Position numbers and translations under genes: made by a program | Part shown: positions 6,647-14,867 of the stretch, in pieces | How positions within the stretch are numbered: the first letter of the stretch is position 1 | Layout: each line of letters opens with the position of its first letter | The notes under the pieces: generated by a model | Databases searched by the model: none | What the model was told of the DNA's origin: nothing | What the model saw: only the letters and a program-made list of their open reading frames with translations | DNA from: a virus | Virus record (IMG/VR): IMGVR_UViG_3300007554_000511 | Coordinates: 1 to 64,000 of that record | Direction: 5' to 3' (one strand) | Length of the DNA stretch: 64,000 bases

Positions 6647-6823
6647 TTAATCCTCCATTCCAACTGTTGACTCTCTGTTAATAATATCAGTCCACATATC
6701 AATTTCATCGCGATAGTTCTCAAGCATAGCAATCAACCATTCAACGCGACCTGCTAGATCAGCTTGTTTCCAATCTTTAGAATCATATAGATCATCACGT
6801 AGCAAGGCAGAAATCTTTTCCAT
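6647..6823 (-). CDS. Small helical protein, unknown (58 residues)
   Basis: ATG at 6821-6823 directly follows the stop of the upstream gene and the frame ends TAA at 6647, overlapping the next ATG in a TAATG context. It begins MEKISALLRDDLYDSKDWKQ. Tight packing supports it as real. Function unknown. Confidence 0.65.
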   Translation of the reverse strand: MEKISALLRDDLYDSKDWKQADLAGRVEWLIAMLENYRDEIDMWTDIINRESTVGMED

Positions 6824-7201
6824 TTAACCCTCCAACGCGGCAAAAGCCGATGCCATGTCGTAGTATTCGTCAAAGCGATTTACTACTTGACGAAGACCTT
6901 CACTGTGTCCATCTTCGTATGCAGGTCCCCATAGCACTGCAAATTGCTTTTCATTGATATCATAATCGGCTTGAATAGCTTCCCGCAACTCCTTCATACG
7001 AAGAGTTTTTTGTGAGGTATAGTATGCAATATTTTCTTTATATGATTCAAGTTCACGTTCATATTCAGCTAAAGCGTAAGCATACACAAGAGCTTCTTCA
7101 GAATTTGGGTCGCGACCAAGTGTTGGCTTAATAGGCTTGGAGTACTGTTTCAGGTCCGCACCCTCGTAGTAAGCATAGTCGTAGTTGTTCATATCAGTCA
7201 T
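6824..7201 (-). CDS. Hypothetical acidic protein
   Basis: A 125-residue, tyrosine- and glutamate-rich protein with a likely helical middle (about residues 35-85). No motif recognised. It sits four bases after the 7205-7456 gene and probably shares its promoter. Confidence 0.68.
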   Translation of the reverse strand: MTDMNNYDYAYYEGADLKQYSKPIKPTLGRDPNSEEALVYAYALAEYERELESYKENIAYYTSQKTLRMKELREAIQADYDINEKQFAVLWGPAYEDGHSEGLRQVVNRFDEYYDMASAFAALEG

Positions 7202-7204
7202 TCC

Positions 7205-7456
7205 TTATTTCATACCCAGCAGGCCATAGAACCAATCTTCGTTAGCATCACGCAGGATTGCAAGAGGAGCTTTTCCTTCAGCCATTCCAGCAAAGTAGCT
7301 TTCTACAGAATGGTTAGCAATCAGTTCTTTTAAGAACTTTGCTTTAGTGATCGGCCCGCGATGTTTGAAACGAGCAACAAAGTTCTTCATGCTGTACTGG
7401 CCGTAATAAACATATTCGCCGTCTTTGATGAAGTTTTCTTTTACGAACTTGGTCAT
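7205..7456 (-). CDS. Hypothetical small protein, intact paralogue
   Basis: An 83-residue protein containing YVYYGQYSMKNFVARFKHRG and KAKFLKELIANHSVESYF. A second, damaged copy lies 560 bases downstream, so this family was duplicated locally. It has its own GAATC promoter. Function unknown. Confidence 0.7.
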   Translation of the reverse strand: MTKFVKENFIKDGEYVYYGQYSMKNFVARFKHRGPITKAKFLKELIANHSVESYFAGMAEGKAPLAILRDANEDWFYGLLGMK

Positions 7457-7485
7457 TTGCGTCTCTCTCTCTTGACTACATTATT

Positions 7486-7513
7486 AATATAGCATGATTC
7501 GCACGAATGTCAA
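7486..7513 (-). promoter_or_regulatory. Sigma70-type promoter with GAATC spacer and extended -10
   Basis: TTGACA, 16 bases, TATATT preceded by TGC (extended -10). The spacer holds GCGAATCATGC with GAATC four bases before the -10, identical in the core to the promoters at 25947 and 29414. Confidence 0.87.
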
Positions 7514-7516
7514 GTT

Positions 7517-7759
7517 TTAATCATCATCTTTTCGTATCAGCAAACGTTCTTCCATACGTTCTTGGAAATCCATTATTTTTTCACTCTCTATCATAGAGAT
7601 TATCAAGTTGGTAACTTCGATGTCCTTCTTAATGAAGAACATCTTTTGTTCTAGTTTTTCCAACTGCTTCTGATAATAGTCAAGTTCTTTTTGTTTTCTT
7701 AGTCTGGTCTCAAGTACCTCAGACAACATTATTAATTTCTGCTGTTCACTATCTGACAT
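7517..7759 (-). CDS. Short coiled-coil protein, unknown
   Basis: Eighty residues from the ATG at 7759, chosen because GAGG lies six bases upstream; a start ten codons earlier would overlap the dehydrogenase gene. The central part (residues 15-65) is a heptad coiled coil with Lys/Glu/Leu. Function unknown; it may be a small adaptor. Confidence 0.62.
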   Translation of the reverse strand: MSDSEQQKLIMLSEVLETRLRKQKELDYYQKQLEKLEQKMFFIKKDIEVTNLIISMIESEKIMDFQERMEERLLIRKDDD

Positions 7760-7766
7760 ATGTACC

Positions 7767-8744
7767 TCACTGTAGTCTACGATTTGCAAAACGCTCTGCT
7801 ACGATTTGTGCAGGGACTCCATCGTGTTCTGCTTCGTCTAGAATATCTTTTACTTTATCTGCTAGATCAGTTGTCAGTGCTTTTTGATAGTCTTTCTTTT
7901 GAAAGTCCAGAGCAACGGCCACGACCCCACCGCAGTTTGCGATAAAATCTGGAACATATTTGTATCCAAGATTTTGTGCTATACCAACATCATTCTCTGT
8001 TTCGAATTGGTTGTTTGCACTACCGCATACTAATTTTGGCTTCATAGTATTTAGTGATCTTAGATTTAGCGTAGCACCTAACGCACACGGTACATACATG
8101 GTGGCTGGCGTTGAGAACATATGTTGGCTTGATAGCATTTTCACCGTATCCATCGTAGTGAACGGGTCTACACCAAACACAATGCCGCTGTCTCTTTGTA
8201 ACATTGTTACGAGTCGTGAACCTACTTTACCAAGTCCTTGGACAATAAATGTCGAACCGTTAATGCGATTGTTGTTGTGCTTTAGTAGTGTGTCGATACA
8301 AGTGTGAACGCCCAATGCTGTTGGGTGACTGCTATCTAGTGTGATACCAGCAACATAACTCGTGCCATCGTTTACTTTATACAAGTCGGCTGTTGTCGTG
8401 CCAATATCACCTGCACAAATATATGCCCCATCTAAAAGGTTAACCGCTTTCCCTAGTATCTGAAAAGCGGCTTCTCTGTTTTTTATCTTGTTTGCATTCA
8501 CTGTCGTTTTCGCGCCGCCGTGATCTAGTCCACCTGCTGCATTTTTAAACGTCATACCTTTACTCAAACGTAGTGCATCAGTTAATTGATCTTGCTCATT
8601 CTGATAGTCATACAGTCGTATGCCACCTATTGCTGGGCCTAACTTTGTGCTGTGAAGTGCTATAAATGCATCTAATCCAGACGCATCATCTGTGACACGG
8701 ATTACTCTTTCGTATCCATCTTTTTCCACGTTTGAGAATTTCAT
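7767..8744 (-). CDS. Leucine/Glu/Phe/Val dehydrogenase family protein
   Basis: NAD-dependent amino acid dehydrogenases deaminate branched-chain or related amino acids to keto acids and ammonium, or run in reverse. The 325-residue product has the substrate-side motif GPAIGGIRLYDY (residues 36-47), the catalytic lysine in GMTFKNAAGGLDHGGAKT (about residues 63-80), and the Rossmann motif VQGLGKVG (about 170-177). The length is slightly below the usual 345-365. Leucine or phenylalanine dehydrogenase is likelier than glutamate dehydrogenase by size. A dehydrogenase of this type in a phage context is unusual and suggests diversion of host amino acid or nitrogen pools. Confidence 0.85.
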   Translation of the reverse strand: MKFSNVEKDGYERVIRVTDDASGLDAFIALHSTKLGPAIGGIRLYDYQNEQDQLTDALRLSKGMTFKNAAGGLDHGGAKTTVNANKIKNREAAFQILGKAVNLLDGAYICAGDIGTTTADLYKVNDGTSYVAGITLDSSHPTALGVHTCIDTLLKHNNNRINGSTFIVQGLGKVGSRLVTMLQRDSGIVFGVDPFTTMDTVKMLSSQHMFSTPATMYVPCALGATLNLRSLNTMKPKLVCGSANNQFETENDVGIAQNLGYKYVPDFIANCGGVVAVALDFQKKDYQKALTTDLADKVKDILDEAEHDGVPAQIVAERFANRRLQ

Positions 8745-8779
8745 TATTCGCTCCTAATAGATTGGGGTCTAATAAGAGC

Positions 8780-8797
8780 GGATCCCCGAAGGGATCC
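8780..8797 (-). terminator. Hairpin with TTCG tetraloop
   Basis: GGATCCC-TTCG-GGGATCC on the minus strand, 22 bases after the glutaredoxin stop codon and upstream of the dehydrogenase gene. The UUCG loop makes a very stable RNA hairpin; the following T run is weak. Confidence 0.6.
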
Positions 8798-8818
8798 TAT
8801 GACCCCTATATATATTTA

Positions 8819-9061
8819 TTAGATTTGATCAAGTTTTGCTTTTAACTCAGTGAACCCGCCAACGTATTCACCATCTAACCAAATTTGTGGAACAGTGCGA
8901 GGTACAACGTTTTCTGCTGCACATGCTTCCATTAGCGATTCCCGTGCGCCCTCAGTTGTCTCTAGATTGATTTCTTCAAATTTGATATTACGAATAGTCA
9001 TTAGTGTCTTTGCTTGCACACAAAAGGTGCATTGCGTTTTTGTATAAATCTTTGCTTCCAT
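8819..9061 (-). CDS. Glutaredoxin
   Basis: An 80-residue glutaredoxin that reduces disulfides with glutathione and, in phages, often serves ribonucleotide reductase. It has the redox pair CTFC (residues 12-15), the cis-proline TVP (about residues 56-58) and the GGF glutathione-binding turn near residue 68. It starts two bases after the ferredoxin reductase gene, so they are probably co-expressed. Confidence 0.92.
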   Translation of the reverse strand: MEAKIYTKTQCTFCVQAKTLMTIRNIKFEEINLETTEGARESLMEACAAENVVPRTVPQIWLDGEYVGGFTELKAKLDQI

Positions 9062-9063
9062 GT

Positions 9064-9831
9064 TTATCCTACAAATGCTTTTTCTAGCACGAATTCACCT
9101 TTAGTGTTGGCGTTGCCTTCCGTGCATCCCTGTTCTTCAATGAAGTATTTTCTCAACTCCATATTCATTTCATGAGAACCACACACCATCACTCTATCGT
9201 GTTCTGGATCGAACGGCTCTATGTTTAATTTATCTTGAACCTTACCAGTATAAAGTGCGTCTGTAATTCTTCCAGTAGTATGGAAGTCTTCGCGTGTCAC
9301 TGTTGGATAAAATACAAATTTACCTTGAGTGACTTCACCGTATATTTCGTGGTCATTGAGTGTATTTAGAAAATCGTGATACGCAAGTTCTGCAATTTCA
9401 CGTGTTCCCCACATCAGAATAACACGATCAAAGTTATCATAAAAATCTAATGATCTTGTAATACTCATAAATGGTGCGACACCAGTACCAGTTGCGAGTA
9501 GATACAAGTTTCTCCCAGACTTGATATTGTCCATTACAAGTGTGCCAACTGCTTTTGTGTTTACAAGCAATTCGTCGCCAACTTTAACATGTTGCAGTCT
9601 ACTTGTGAGTGGACCATCTTGAACTTTGATTGAAAAGAATTCTAAGTATTCTTCATAGTTGGGAGATGCAACTGAATATGCACGTAGGAGTGGCTTACCA
9701 TCTACTTCGATCCCGATCATTAGAAACTCACCGTCACGAAACTTAATGTTTGGTGAGCGAGTTGTACGAATTCTGAATAGTCTGTCTGTGAAGTGTTCTA
9801 CTTCTAGTATCGTTTCTTTTTGAATTGCCAT
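9064..9831 (-). CDS. fpr: Ferredoxin/flavodoxin-NADP+ reductase
   Basis: This FAD enzyme moves electrons between NADPH and ferredoxin or flavodoxin. The 255-residue product from ATG 9829-9831 has the FAD motif RAYSVASP, the NADP phosphate loop GTGVAPF, the VMVCGS strand and a C-terminal FVLEKAFVG aromatic tail, all of the bacterial Fpr class. A longer frame upstream would overlap the broken gene beside it. With the FdxA-type ferredoxin (48273-48611) and glutaredoxin it forms a possible phage-encoded redox set. Confidence 0.92.
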   Translation of the reverse strand: MAIQKETILEVEHFTDRLFRIRTTRSPNIKFRDGEFLMIGIEVDGKPLLRAYSVASPNYEEYLEFFSIKVQDGPLTSRLQHVKVGDELLVNTKAVGTLVMDNIKSGRNLYLLATGTGVAPFMSITRSLDFYDNFDRVILMWGTREIAELAYHDFLNTLNDHEIYGEVTQGKFVFYPTVTREDFHTTGRITDALYTGKVQDKLNIEPFDPEHDRVMVCGSHEMNMELRKYFIEEQGCTEGNANTKGEFVLEKAFVG

Positions 9832-9833
9832 TG

Positions 9834-10079
9834 TTAACCGTATTTTAAAATTAGTTCTGCTTTTTTTTCTTCTGGAGCAGTTGTCCATTTAATCCAAGTG
9901 TCAAACTCCATTATTGTATCATGCCAATAGAAAAATTCTTCATCAACTTGAATAAACGCGGGACCATCTACACGATGAATCTTTCCATACTGATACCAAA
10001 TCTTTTGCTTGACTATGTGATCACATTATGCTGGACCTTCGTCCCTATGCATACTCCCAAACCGATAATATATAGTCAT
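9834..10079 (-). pseudogene. HRxDGPA-repeat protein interrupted by an in-frame stop
   Basis: The frame starting at ATG 10077-10079 reads MTIYYRFGSMHRDEGPA and then a TAA; beyond the stop the same frame continues with WYQYGKIHRVDGPAF and about 40 more residues to a TAA at 9834-9836. The two HR.DGPA repeats flank the stop, so one gene seems to have been broken. Related HNRKGPA wording occurs in the gene at 24709. Function of this repeat family is unknown. Confidence 0.6.
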
Positions 10080-10110
10080 ATCATCATAGTTGTGGATAGC
10101 ATACTTGTGA

Positions 10111-10545
10111 TTATTTTTTCCCTTTGGTCTTTTCCGCCTCTGCTACTCTCAGTCTCAAATCGCTTGTGCTAAATCGGTGATCACGCTCATTAAAATAAAT
10201 GTCAATATCGCGCTTCTTGCAAATATCTCTACCAGTAAAATCTTTGTCACGGTATTCTACCCCAAGAATACGAACATCAATATGCATACCAGAAAGAATA
10301 TCTTCCAAATCTTGCTCTGTTGCATATGGAATGATTTCGTCCACATACTTACATGCGCGTAGTTGCAGATAACGTTCTACTACCGTTTGTACTGGTTTAT
10401 TCTTTGATGGACGATCTAGTGTTGGATCAGTTTGTAATCCAACTATAAGATAGTCACATTGCTGTTTTGCTTCTTCAAGCATTAGAGTGTGACCTGCATG
10501 AAACAGATCGAAACTCGATGCAGTGAATCCTATTTTTTTACTCAT
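10111..10545 (-). CDS. Glycerol-3-phosphate cytidylyltransferase-type nucleotidyltransferase
   Basis: A 144-residue cytidylyltransferase, transferring CMP or AMP to a phosphorylated substrate. It has the nucleotide motif FDLFHAGHT (HxGH, residues 12-20), VGLQTD, and RFSTSDLR (about residues 122-129), which replaces the usual RTxGISTT. Size fits TagD-like single-domain enzymes. A role in modifying lipid, wall polymer or phage glycans is possible; the substrate is unknown. Its start overlaps the next upstream gene by four bases. Confidence 0.83.
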   Translation of the reverse strand: MSKKIGFTASSFDLFHAGHTLMLEEAKQQCDYLIVGLQTDPTLDRPSKNKPVQTVVERYLQLRACKYVDEIIPYATEQDLEDILSGMHIDVRILGVEYRDKDFTGRDICKKRDIDIYFNERDHRFSTSDLRLRVAEAEKTKGKK

Positions 10546-10769
10546 GATACCCTCATTAAAAAATCTGCTGCGTCTTCTTCTTTTCTAAAATTTATTATTG
10601 CAAGGCTCTTGTAACGTTCTATCAGGCAGGAGAAGTCTCCCTGATTGTATCGGGAGACTAACTCACTTCTTAGTTGCTTGCTGTCTCCGTCAAACGCCAC
10701 TGTGATGCAGTATGGTAACTTCACATCTTTGTAAGTTTTTGAGGAGACTATAGTTAAACCTGATCCCAT
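10542..10769 (-). CDS. Hypothetical small protein
   Basis: Seventy-five residues with mixed beta/alpha composition and no motif. Its stop overlaps the cytidylyltransferase start (ATGA type), implying coupling. Function unknown. Confidence 0.62.
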   Translation of the reverse strand: MGSGLTIVSSKTYKDVKLPYCITVAFDGDSKQLRSELVSRYNQGDFSCLIERYKSLAIINFRKEEDAADFLMRVS

Positions 10770-10773
10770 AGTC

Positions 10774-10944
10774 TTATTGATTGGATTCCGCTTTGCCGAT
10801 CAATGCTAGAACGATAACTGCAAATAGACCAAACAATAGACCCATGATAGTCCATGTCGTGGTATTGCGTCCACGTGTTTTTGCCATTTCGTGACAGAGC
10901 CAACCGAACGCTGCCCATACTAGTAGTGTAATAATAAGTTCCAT
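10774..10944 (-). CDS. Small two-helix membrane protein (56 residues)
   Basis: ATG 10942-10944 to TAA 10774-10776. Residues 2-16 (ELIITLLVWAAFGWL) and 32-50 (TIMGLLFGLFAVIVLALIG) are hydrophobic and likely cross the membrane, with a basic loop (AKTRGRN) between them. It fills the gap between neighbours. Could be a holin-like or inner-membrane accessory protein; no family known. Confidence 0.65.
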   Translation of the reverse strand: MELIITLLVWAAFGWLCHEMAKTRGRNTTTWTIMGLLFGLFAVIVLALIGKAESNQ

Positions 10945-10953
10945 AATGTTTCC

Positions 10954-12120
10954 TTACATTTTTGTAGTTGTGGTCTCATATGTCCGATTGTATTGATTGT
11001 TTACACGAACAAATGTCGTGCATTTACTTAGCTGTTTCAGTGTCGCGGCCCCGACATATGTGCAAGTGCTGCGTACACCTCCCAAAATCGTTTGGACTGT
11101 TCCTGCAACTGCTCCTCGGTAAGGGACAAGGACTTCTCGTCCTTCACTAGCACGATAGTCTTTAAGACCGCCAAAATGTTTTGTGTTTGCTGCATCACTA
11201 CTCATTCCGTAAAATTGTACAAACTGTTTTTCTTCAATAATTAGGTTACTGCTATTCCAAGTTTTGCCAAGGTCTGCTATATCTTTTAATCTTAGTTCAT
11301 TAGTGTGATAGCGTTTTGTAATTACTTCACCACCACCTTCGTCGTGTCCGGCAAGCATGCCACCAAGCATCACAAAGTCAGCACCAGCAGCAAATGCTTT
11401 AGCAACATCACCAGGGCAAGTACAACCACCGTCAGCAATAATATGACCTCCAAGGCCGTGAGCAGCATCTGCACATTCGATAACTGCTGATAGTTGGGGA
11501 TAGCCGACACCGGTTTGAATACGAGTAGTACACACACTACCAGGACCAATGCCCACTTTGACAATATCTGCGCCATTTAAGATTAACTCCTGTGTTTGAT
11601 CCGCAGTAACTACGTTACCTGCGATGATTACAATGTGTGGGTGACTCTTACGAATTTCACCTACGTGTGTAACAAACGCTTCACTATAACCATTCGCAAC
11701 ATCAATACATAGATATTTTAATTGTTCACCAACACTTGTATATACCTGAACAAACTTATGATAGTCAGCATTACTTGTACCGATGCTCATTGCAACATAA
11801 TCTGTACGATGATAATTATCAGTACTAAAGTATTCAATCAAATCATCTTTGGAATATGTTTTGACTAAACAAGTAAAAATCTTCTGTTTGGCAAGTTCAT
11901 CTGCCATAGCAAATGTTCCAACACCATCCATGTTTGCTGCCATGATCGGGACACCTTCGTAATGATGATCATCCCAACTTTCATGTTCAAAATGTGGATC
12001 GTAGTTACGGAATGCGAACTTGCGTTCTAGGTCAACATCACTTCGGGATGCAAGTGTGCTACGCTTTGGACGAATAAGAACGTCACTATAGTCTAAAAGA
12101 ATTTCGTTTTCAATACGCAT
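10954..12120 (-). CDS. guaC: GMP reductase / IMP dehydrogenase family
   Basis: GMP reductase converts GMP to IMP with NADPH, recycling guanine nucleotides. The 388-residue TIM barrel has the active-site loop [11 protein letters not shown] with the catalytic cysteine (about residues 192-202), IIADGGC and [11 protein letters not shown] for phosphate binding, and a C-terminal VPYRG loop. The lack of a CBS domain and the GPGSVCTTR wording favour GMP reductase over IMP dehydrogenase. A phage may use it to shift purine pools toward adenine in an AT-rich genome. Confidence 0.88.
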   Translation of the reverse strand: MRIENEILLDYSDVLIRPKRSTLASRSDVDLERKFAFRNYDPHFEHESWDDHHYEGVPIMAANMDGVGTFAMADELAKQKIFTCLVKTYSKDDLIEYFSTDNYHRTDYVAMSIGTSNADYHKFVQVYTSVGEQLKYLCIDVANGYSEAFVTHVGEIRKSHPHIVIIAGNVVTADQTQELILNGADIVKVGIGPGSVCTTRIQTGVGYPQLSAVIECADAAHGLGGHIIADGGCTCPGDVAKAFAAGADFVMLGGMLAGHDEGGGEVITKRYHTNELRLKDIADLGKTWNSSNLIIEEKQFVQFYGMSSDAANTKHFGGLKDYRASEGREVLVPYRGAVAGTVQTILGGVRSTCTYVGAATLKQLSKCTTFVRVNNQYNRTYETTTTKM

Positions 12121-12651
12121 TTACGCCTCAACTTCATCAAGGATAGCACCGCGTTCATCACATGGTGTAAGTTTTGGTTCTACTTGGATTTCGCACCAAC
12201 AACCCAGTTCTTCATATCCTACATTTTCAACACCAGAGTTCCATTCTTCATCCCAAGCGTTTTCTACTTCTTCTTGAATTTCTTCTTCGTCGTAGTTGTC
12301 TTTGCCGTCTCCGGTGACGTGAATGGTCCAATCTGCCCAACACCCGTCAAACAATTCTACAAATTCATTGTTGTAATCATCTACTTCATGGAAATCGTTG
12401 TTTACATCTGGTGTTGCAGATTCAATCAGTGCGTCAAGATCATTTTCAAAATCGTCTTCGAAACTGCAATTCATATCTGCGCACCATTCAACAGCATCTT
12501 CTACTGTTTCTGGTACTTTAATGATCCATGATCCCCAGCGATATCCTTCTTCGCGGGTAGCACGAATTGTTGCATCTTCTGTCTTTTTAACAAATGTAGT
12601 ATATTCAACAACTGACTTTTTGTAAGTTGGTTCTAGGAGAAAATATTTCAT
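12121..12651 (-). CDS. Very acidic hypothetical protein
   Basis: A 176-residue protein with long Asp/Glu stretches (for example residues 65-72 and 120-140) and many tryptophans and cysteines. Such charge is common in DNA-mimic or anti-host phage proteins, but that is only a possibility. It abuts the GMP reductase gene with no gap, so they are likely co-translated. Confidence 0.7.
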   Translation of the reverse strand: MKYFLLEPTYKKSVVEYTTFVKKTEDATIRATREEGYRWGSWIIKVPETVEDAVEWCADMNCSFEDDFENDLDALIESATPDVNNDFHEVDDYNNEFVELFDGCWADWTIHVTGDGKDNYDEEEIQEEVENAWDEEWNSGVENVGYEELGCWCEIQVEPKLTPCDERGAILDEVEA

Positions 12652-12672
12652 AACGATACCTTAAATTGTAAT

Positions 12673-12690
12673 GGCGGGGTCGCCCCCGCC
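12673..12690 (-). terminator. GC-rich terminator hairpin
   Basis: GGCGGGG/CCCCGCC seven-pair stem with a four-base loop after the 12698-12994 gene; followed on the minus strand by ATTACAATTT. It separates that gene from the acidic-protein/GMP reductase unit. Confidence 0.7.
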
Positions 12691-12697
12691 GATTATG

Positions 12698-12994
12698 TTA
12701 AGCGCCGATAATTTCTTTGAATTCAGCGATTGCATCACTGTCTATCAGATCAGTGCGATACAATGCATACTTTTTAGTGATACCATTGTATACACCCACT
12801 TCGGTCACATCACCGCGTTCATTAGTTGACATCATGCCGTAAATCTTGTTACGCCCATTCAGTTTCTTAATCATCTTCACTGCTTCATCCATCGAAGGCG
12901 AGAGACGGCGGGGCGGACGCTTTTGTCCAGCTGGCTTACCAGATTTGTTGCGATTGAAAGTTTTCTGGCCAGCAGTAGTATTGAAAGTTGTCAT
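12698..12994 (-). CDS. Basic hypothetical protein
   Basis: Ninety-eight residues with a highly basic N-terminal third (NRNKSGKPAGQKRPPRR, about residues 14-30) followed by a small folded alpha/beta part. The basic tail suggests nucleic-acid binding. It is flanked by its own promoter and terminator, making a single-gene unit. The 200 bases upstream contain only the promoter and AT-rich leader. Confidence 0.65.
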   Translation of the reverse strand: MTTFNTTAGQKTFNRNKSGKPAGQKRPPRRLSPSMDEAVKMIKKLNGRNKIYGMMSTNERGDVTEVGVYNGITKKYALYRTDLIDSDAIAEFKEIIGA

Positions 12995-13164
12995 ATTTTC
13001 CTCATGTTGACAATTTCGTGAGGGACATAAGTTTAATGACGTTGCCCCGGTATGGTCTGTTTATATTAAAGTTTAGTATTAGATTATAATGCGTATGAAA
13101 GTTTATTTGTGTTTGGACATTGTTTCACATACGGTCCAATATCTCTATATTAATTAGTAAGTTT

Positions 13165-13193
13165 ATATTACATCAACATCGTGCCATTGTCAA
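13165..13193 (-). promoter_or_regulatory. Sigma70-type promoter without GAATC
   Basis: TTGACA, 17 bases, TAATAT. It gives a leader of about 160 bases before the 12698-12994 gene. No GANTC occurs in the spacer. Confidence 0.75.
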
Positions 13194-13199
13194 GTCCTT

Positions 13200-13877
13200 T
13201 TATGATTGCCAACGATAAAAAAGATGTGCGCCGATTTGTCCGATTTCGTCCATACTGGCCGAACGCGACCAGTATGGATTTACGTAAGTCGCGTGATAGT
13301 GCGTTGCACCTTCTGCGAGACCACGATATTCGTTAGTATTCAGAATGTCCCAAGCAACTGCTTTGGCACGTTCCCAGTTTTCGCTTTCTGGAATACGATC
13401 ACTCTTACCATCACAATACCAAGAGAATTGGCATTGATTGCGGATCATGTTTCCATTTGCGTCTTTGTGACCTTGATGAATTACCCCGCAAATTGTATCA
13501 GGATAATGGTCATGTTCTACTCGGTTGAGAACAGTGTTTGCTACTGCTGCCATACCTGCTAGATTGTCAATACCAGCCTCAAAGAAAATGTTCTGTGCCA
13601 TGCAAAATTGCTCTGCATCGCTTTCTGGGTTTGCAATAAACGCTGCACGTTGTGCAAGCATTTCCGCGGTTAGTTCATTAGTGTAGACAGCTTTTTCAAC
13701 AACTACCGGTCGCTCAATAACTACTACACGATCAGGTGTGACTGCATCCATGCCAATCACTGCATTGTATTGAACATCATCTTGACTGTTAGTATTTGCA
13801 TAGCCATTTGTGATTGCTACCATACCGATAATTACTGCGGCATTGAAAGCTAGGCTTGCTGCATTGATACCCTTCAT
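13200..13877 (-). CDS. SleB/CwlJ-type cell wall hydrolase, exported
   Basis: A peptidoglycan hydrolase of the hydrolase_2 family. The 225-residue product has an N-terminal hydrophobic segment (about residues 8-25), a variable linker, and the catalytic domain from about residue 90 with NIFFEAGIDNLAGMAAVANTVLNR containing the family glutamate, and CQFSWYCDG, typical of SleB-like phage proteins. It may act in lysis or local wall opening. Its own GAATC promoter lies upstream. A different, M15-type endolysin is encoded at 34500. Confidence 0.88.
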   Translation of the reverse strand: MKGINAASLAFNAAVIIGMVAITNGYANTNSQDDVQYNAVIGMDAVTPDRVVVIERPVVVEKAVYTNELTAEMLAQRAAFIANPESDAEQFCMAQNIFFEAGIDNLAGMAAVANTVLNRVEHDHYPDTICGVIHQGHKDANGNMIRNQCQFSWYCDGKSDRIPESENWERAKAVAWDILNTNEYRGLAEGATHYHATYVNPYWSRSASMDEIGQIGAHLFYRWQS

Positions 13878-13911
13878 TAATACTCCATTCGTTTCTCTTT
13901 CTTACACTATC

Positions 13912-13940
13912 TTTATAGTGTGATTCGCAACGGATGTCAA
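13912..13940 (-). promoter_or_regulatory. Sigma70-type promoter with GAATC spacer
   Basis: TTGACA, 17 bases, TATAAA with GCGAATCACAC in the spacer; GAATC is four bases before the -10. It drives the cell wall hydrolase gene. Confidence 0.86.
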
Positions 13941-13943
13941 CAA

Positions 13944-14495
13944 TTATTTTACGAAAATTTTCAGAATTTCATATTCAATGAAATCGTCACCGCGTTCAAT
14001 ATCGATGAAATCTCCAACTTTGGATCCTAGTAGTTCTTTTCCAAGAGGAGATTTAAAACTAATGATACCAGCAGATGGGTCACTTTCAACCTCACCAAGA
14101 ATTGTGTATGACACGATGCGATTAGTATCTAAGTTTTTAATAGTTACAGTTGTACCGTGTGTCGCAGTTTCGTAATCACCGGATTTCATTTTTGGCAGTA
14201 GTGTAGCACCATCCAACATGGACTGGAGACGATAGATTTCAATATCAATACGCTGCATGTCTTCCAGAGCGCCGTGTAGTTCTTCGTTTTCTTCAAGTCC
14301 ACCCTGCGATCTTGCCGCAGCAATCCGTTCCGAAATTTCGGGTTTGCGCTTGAATAGTCGTGAAATTTTGTCAAGAAGCATTGATCTTCCTGCTTCTGTG
14401 ATAATGTCTCCGCTCACTGGTAGTATTTCCTTATTAGTCGTTGCAGCATATTTATCAGAGTCGTCATTTTTGAATGCCATAATAATATTATTCAT
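13944..14495 (-). CDS. GreA-like transcription elongation factor with altered tip
   Basis: GreA enters the RNA polymerase secondary channel and triggers cleavage of backtracked RNA through two acidic residues at the coiled-coil tip. Here the N-terminal coiled coil has RPEISERIAAARSQGGLEENEE, aligning with the GreA tip but with Gly where the first tip aspartate (Asp41 of E. coli GreA) should be, while the second (Glu44) is kept. The C-terminal FKBP-like domain (from about residue 105, SPLGKELLGSKVGD) is intact. The start is set at 14495 where the ATG overlaps the upstream stop. It may block or tune the channel rather than stimulate cleavage. Confidence 0.82.
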   Translation of the reverse strand: MNNIIMAFKNDDSDKYAATTNKEILPVSGDIITEAGRSMLLDKISRLFKRKPEISERIAAARSQGGLEENEELHGALEDMQRIDIEIYRLQSMLDGATLLPKMKSGDYETATHGTTVTIKNLDTNRIVSYTILGEVESDPSAGIISFKSPLGKELLGSKVGDFIDIERGDDFIEYEILKIFVK

Positions 14496-14814
14496 CTTGA
14501 TCATCCTCGTCGTCGAAATCGCCAAATACCATCAGCTTCATATCGCCAAAAAAATCATACATGTTATCGTGTTCGCCCCTTGTACGTTTCACTAACGCAG
14601 TGAAAAGCATACAAAGCAGTATTACGTCTACAGATACTTCATCTTCCATCGGATCAATGGATTCTTCACGTAGAATACCAATTGTATTTCTCATAAATGC
14701 AAGTGTACCTGCACTCAATTCGAATTGTGGAAGACTTGGTAGTGGATACTCCACATCATCTTTGACTTCTTTCTTACCGAAATAGTCTCGTATGTTTATC
14801 ACATTGTCAGTCAT
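14488..14814 (-). CDS. Hypothetical acidic-tailed protein
   Basis: A 108-residue protein from ATG 14814, which follows the promoter at 14839; an earlier start would lie inside that promoter. The middle is helical and the tail is very acidic (FDDEDDQDE). Its stop overlaps the start of the GreA-like gene, so the two are co-expressed. Function unknown. Confidence 0.65.
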   Translation of the reverse strand: MTDNVINIRDYFGKKEVKDDVEYPLPSLPQFELSAGTLAFMRNTIGILREESIDPMEDEVSVDVILLCMLFTALVKRTRGEHDNMYDFFGDMKLMVFGDFDDEDDQDE

Positions 14815-14838
14815 TTGTTTTCCTTTATTGAGTGTATT

Positions 14839-14867
14839 TTTATATACGATTCGTATATAAATGTCAA
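14839..14867 (-). promoter_or_regulatory. Sigma70-type promoter with GAATC spacer
   Basis: TTGACA, 17 bases, TATAAA; the spacer contains ATACGAATCGTA, where ACGAATCGT is nearly palindromic. It drives the 14488 and GreA-like genes and overlaps the end of the small membrane gene upstream. Confidence 0.82.

Noticed and set aside
12121-12651. Acidic protein as an anti-restriction DNA mimic
   Set aside because: Acidity alone is not enough; no known Ocr/ArdA pattern is visible.
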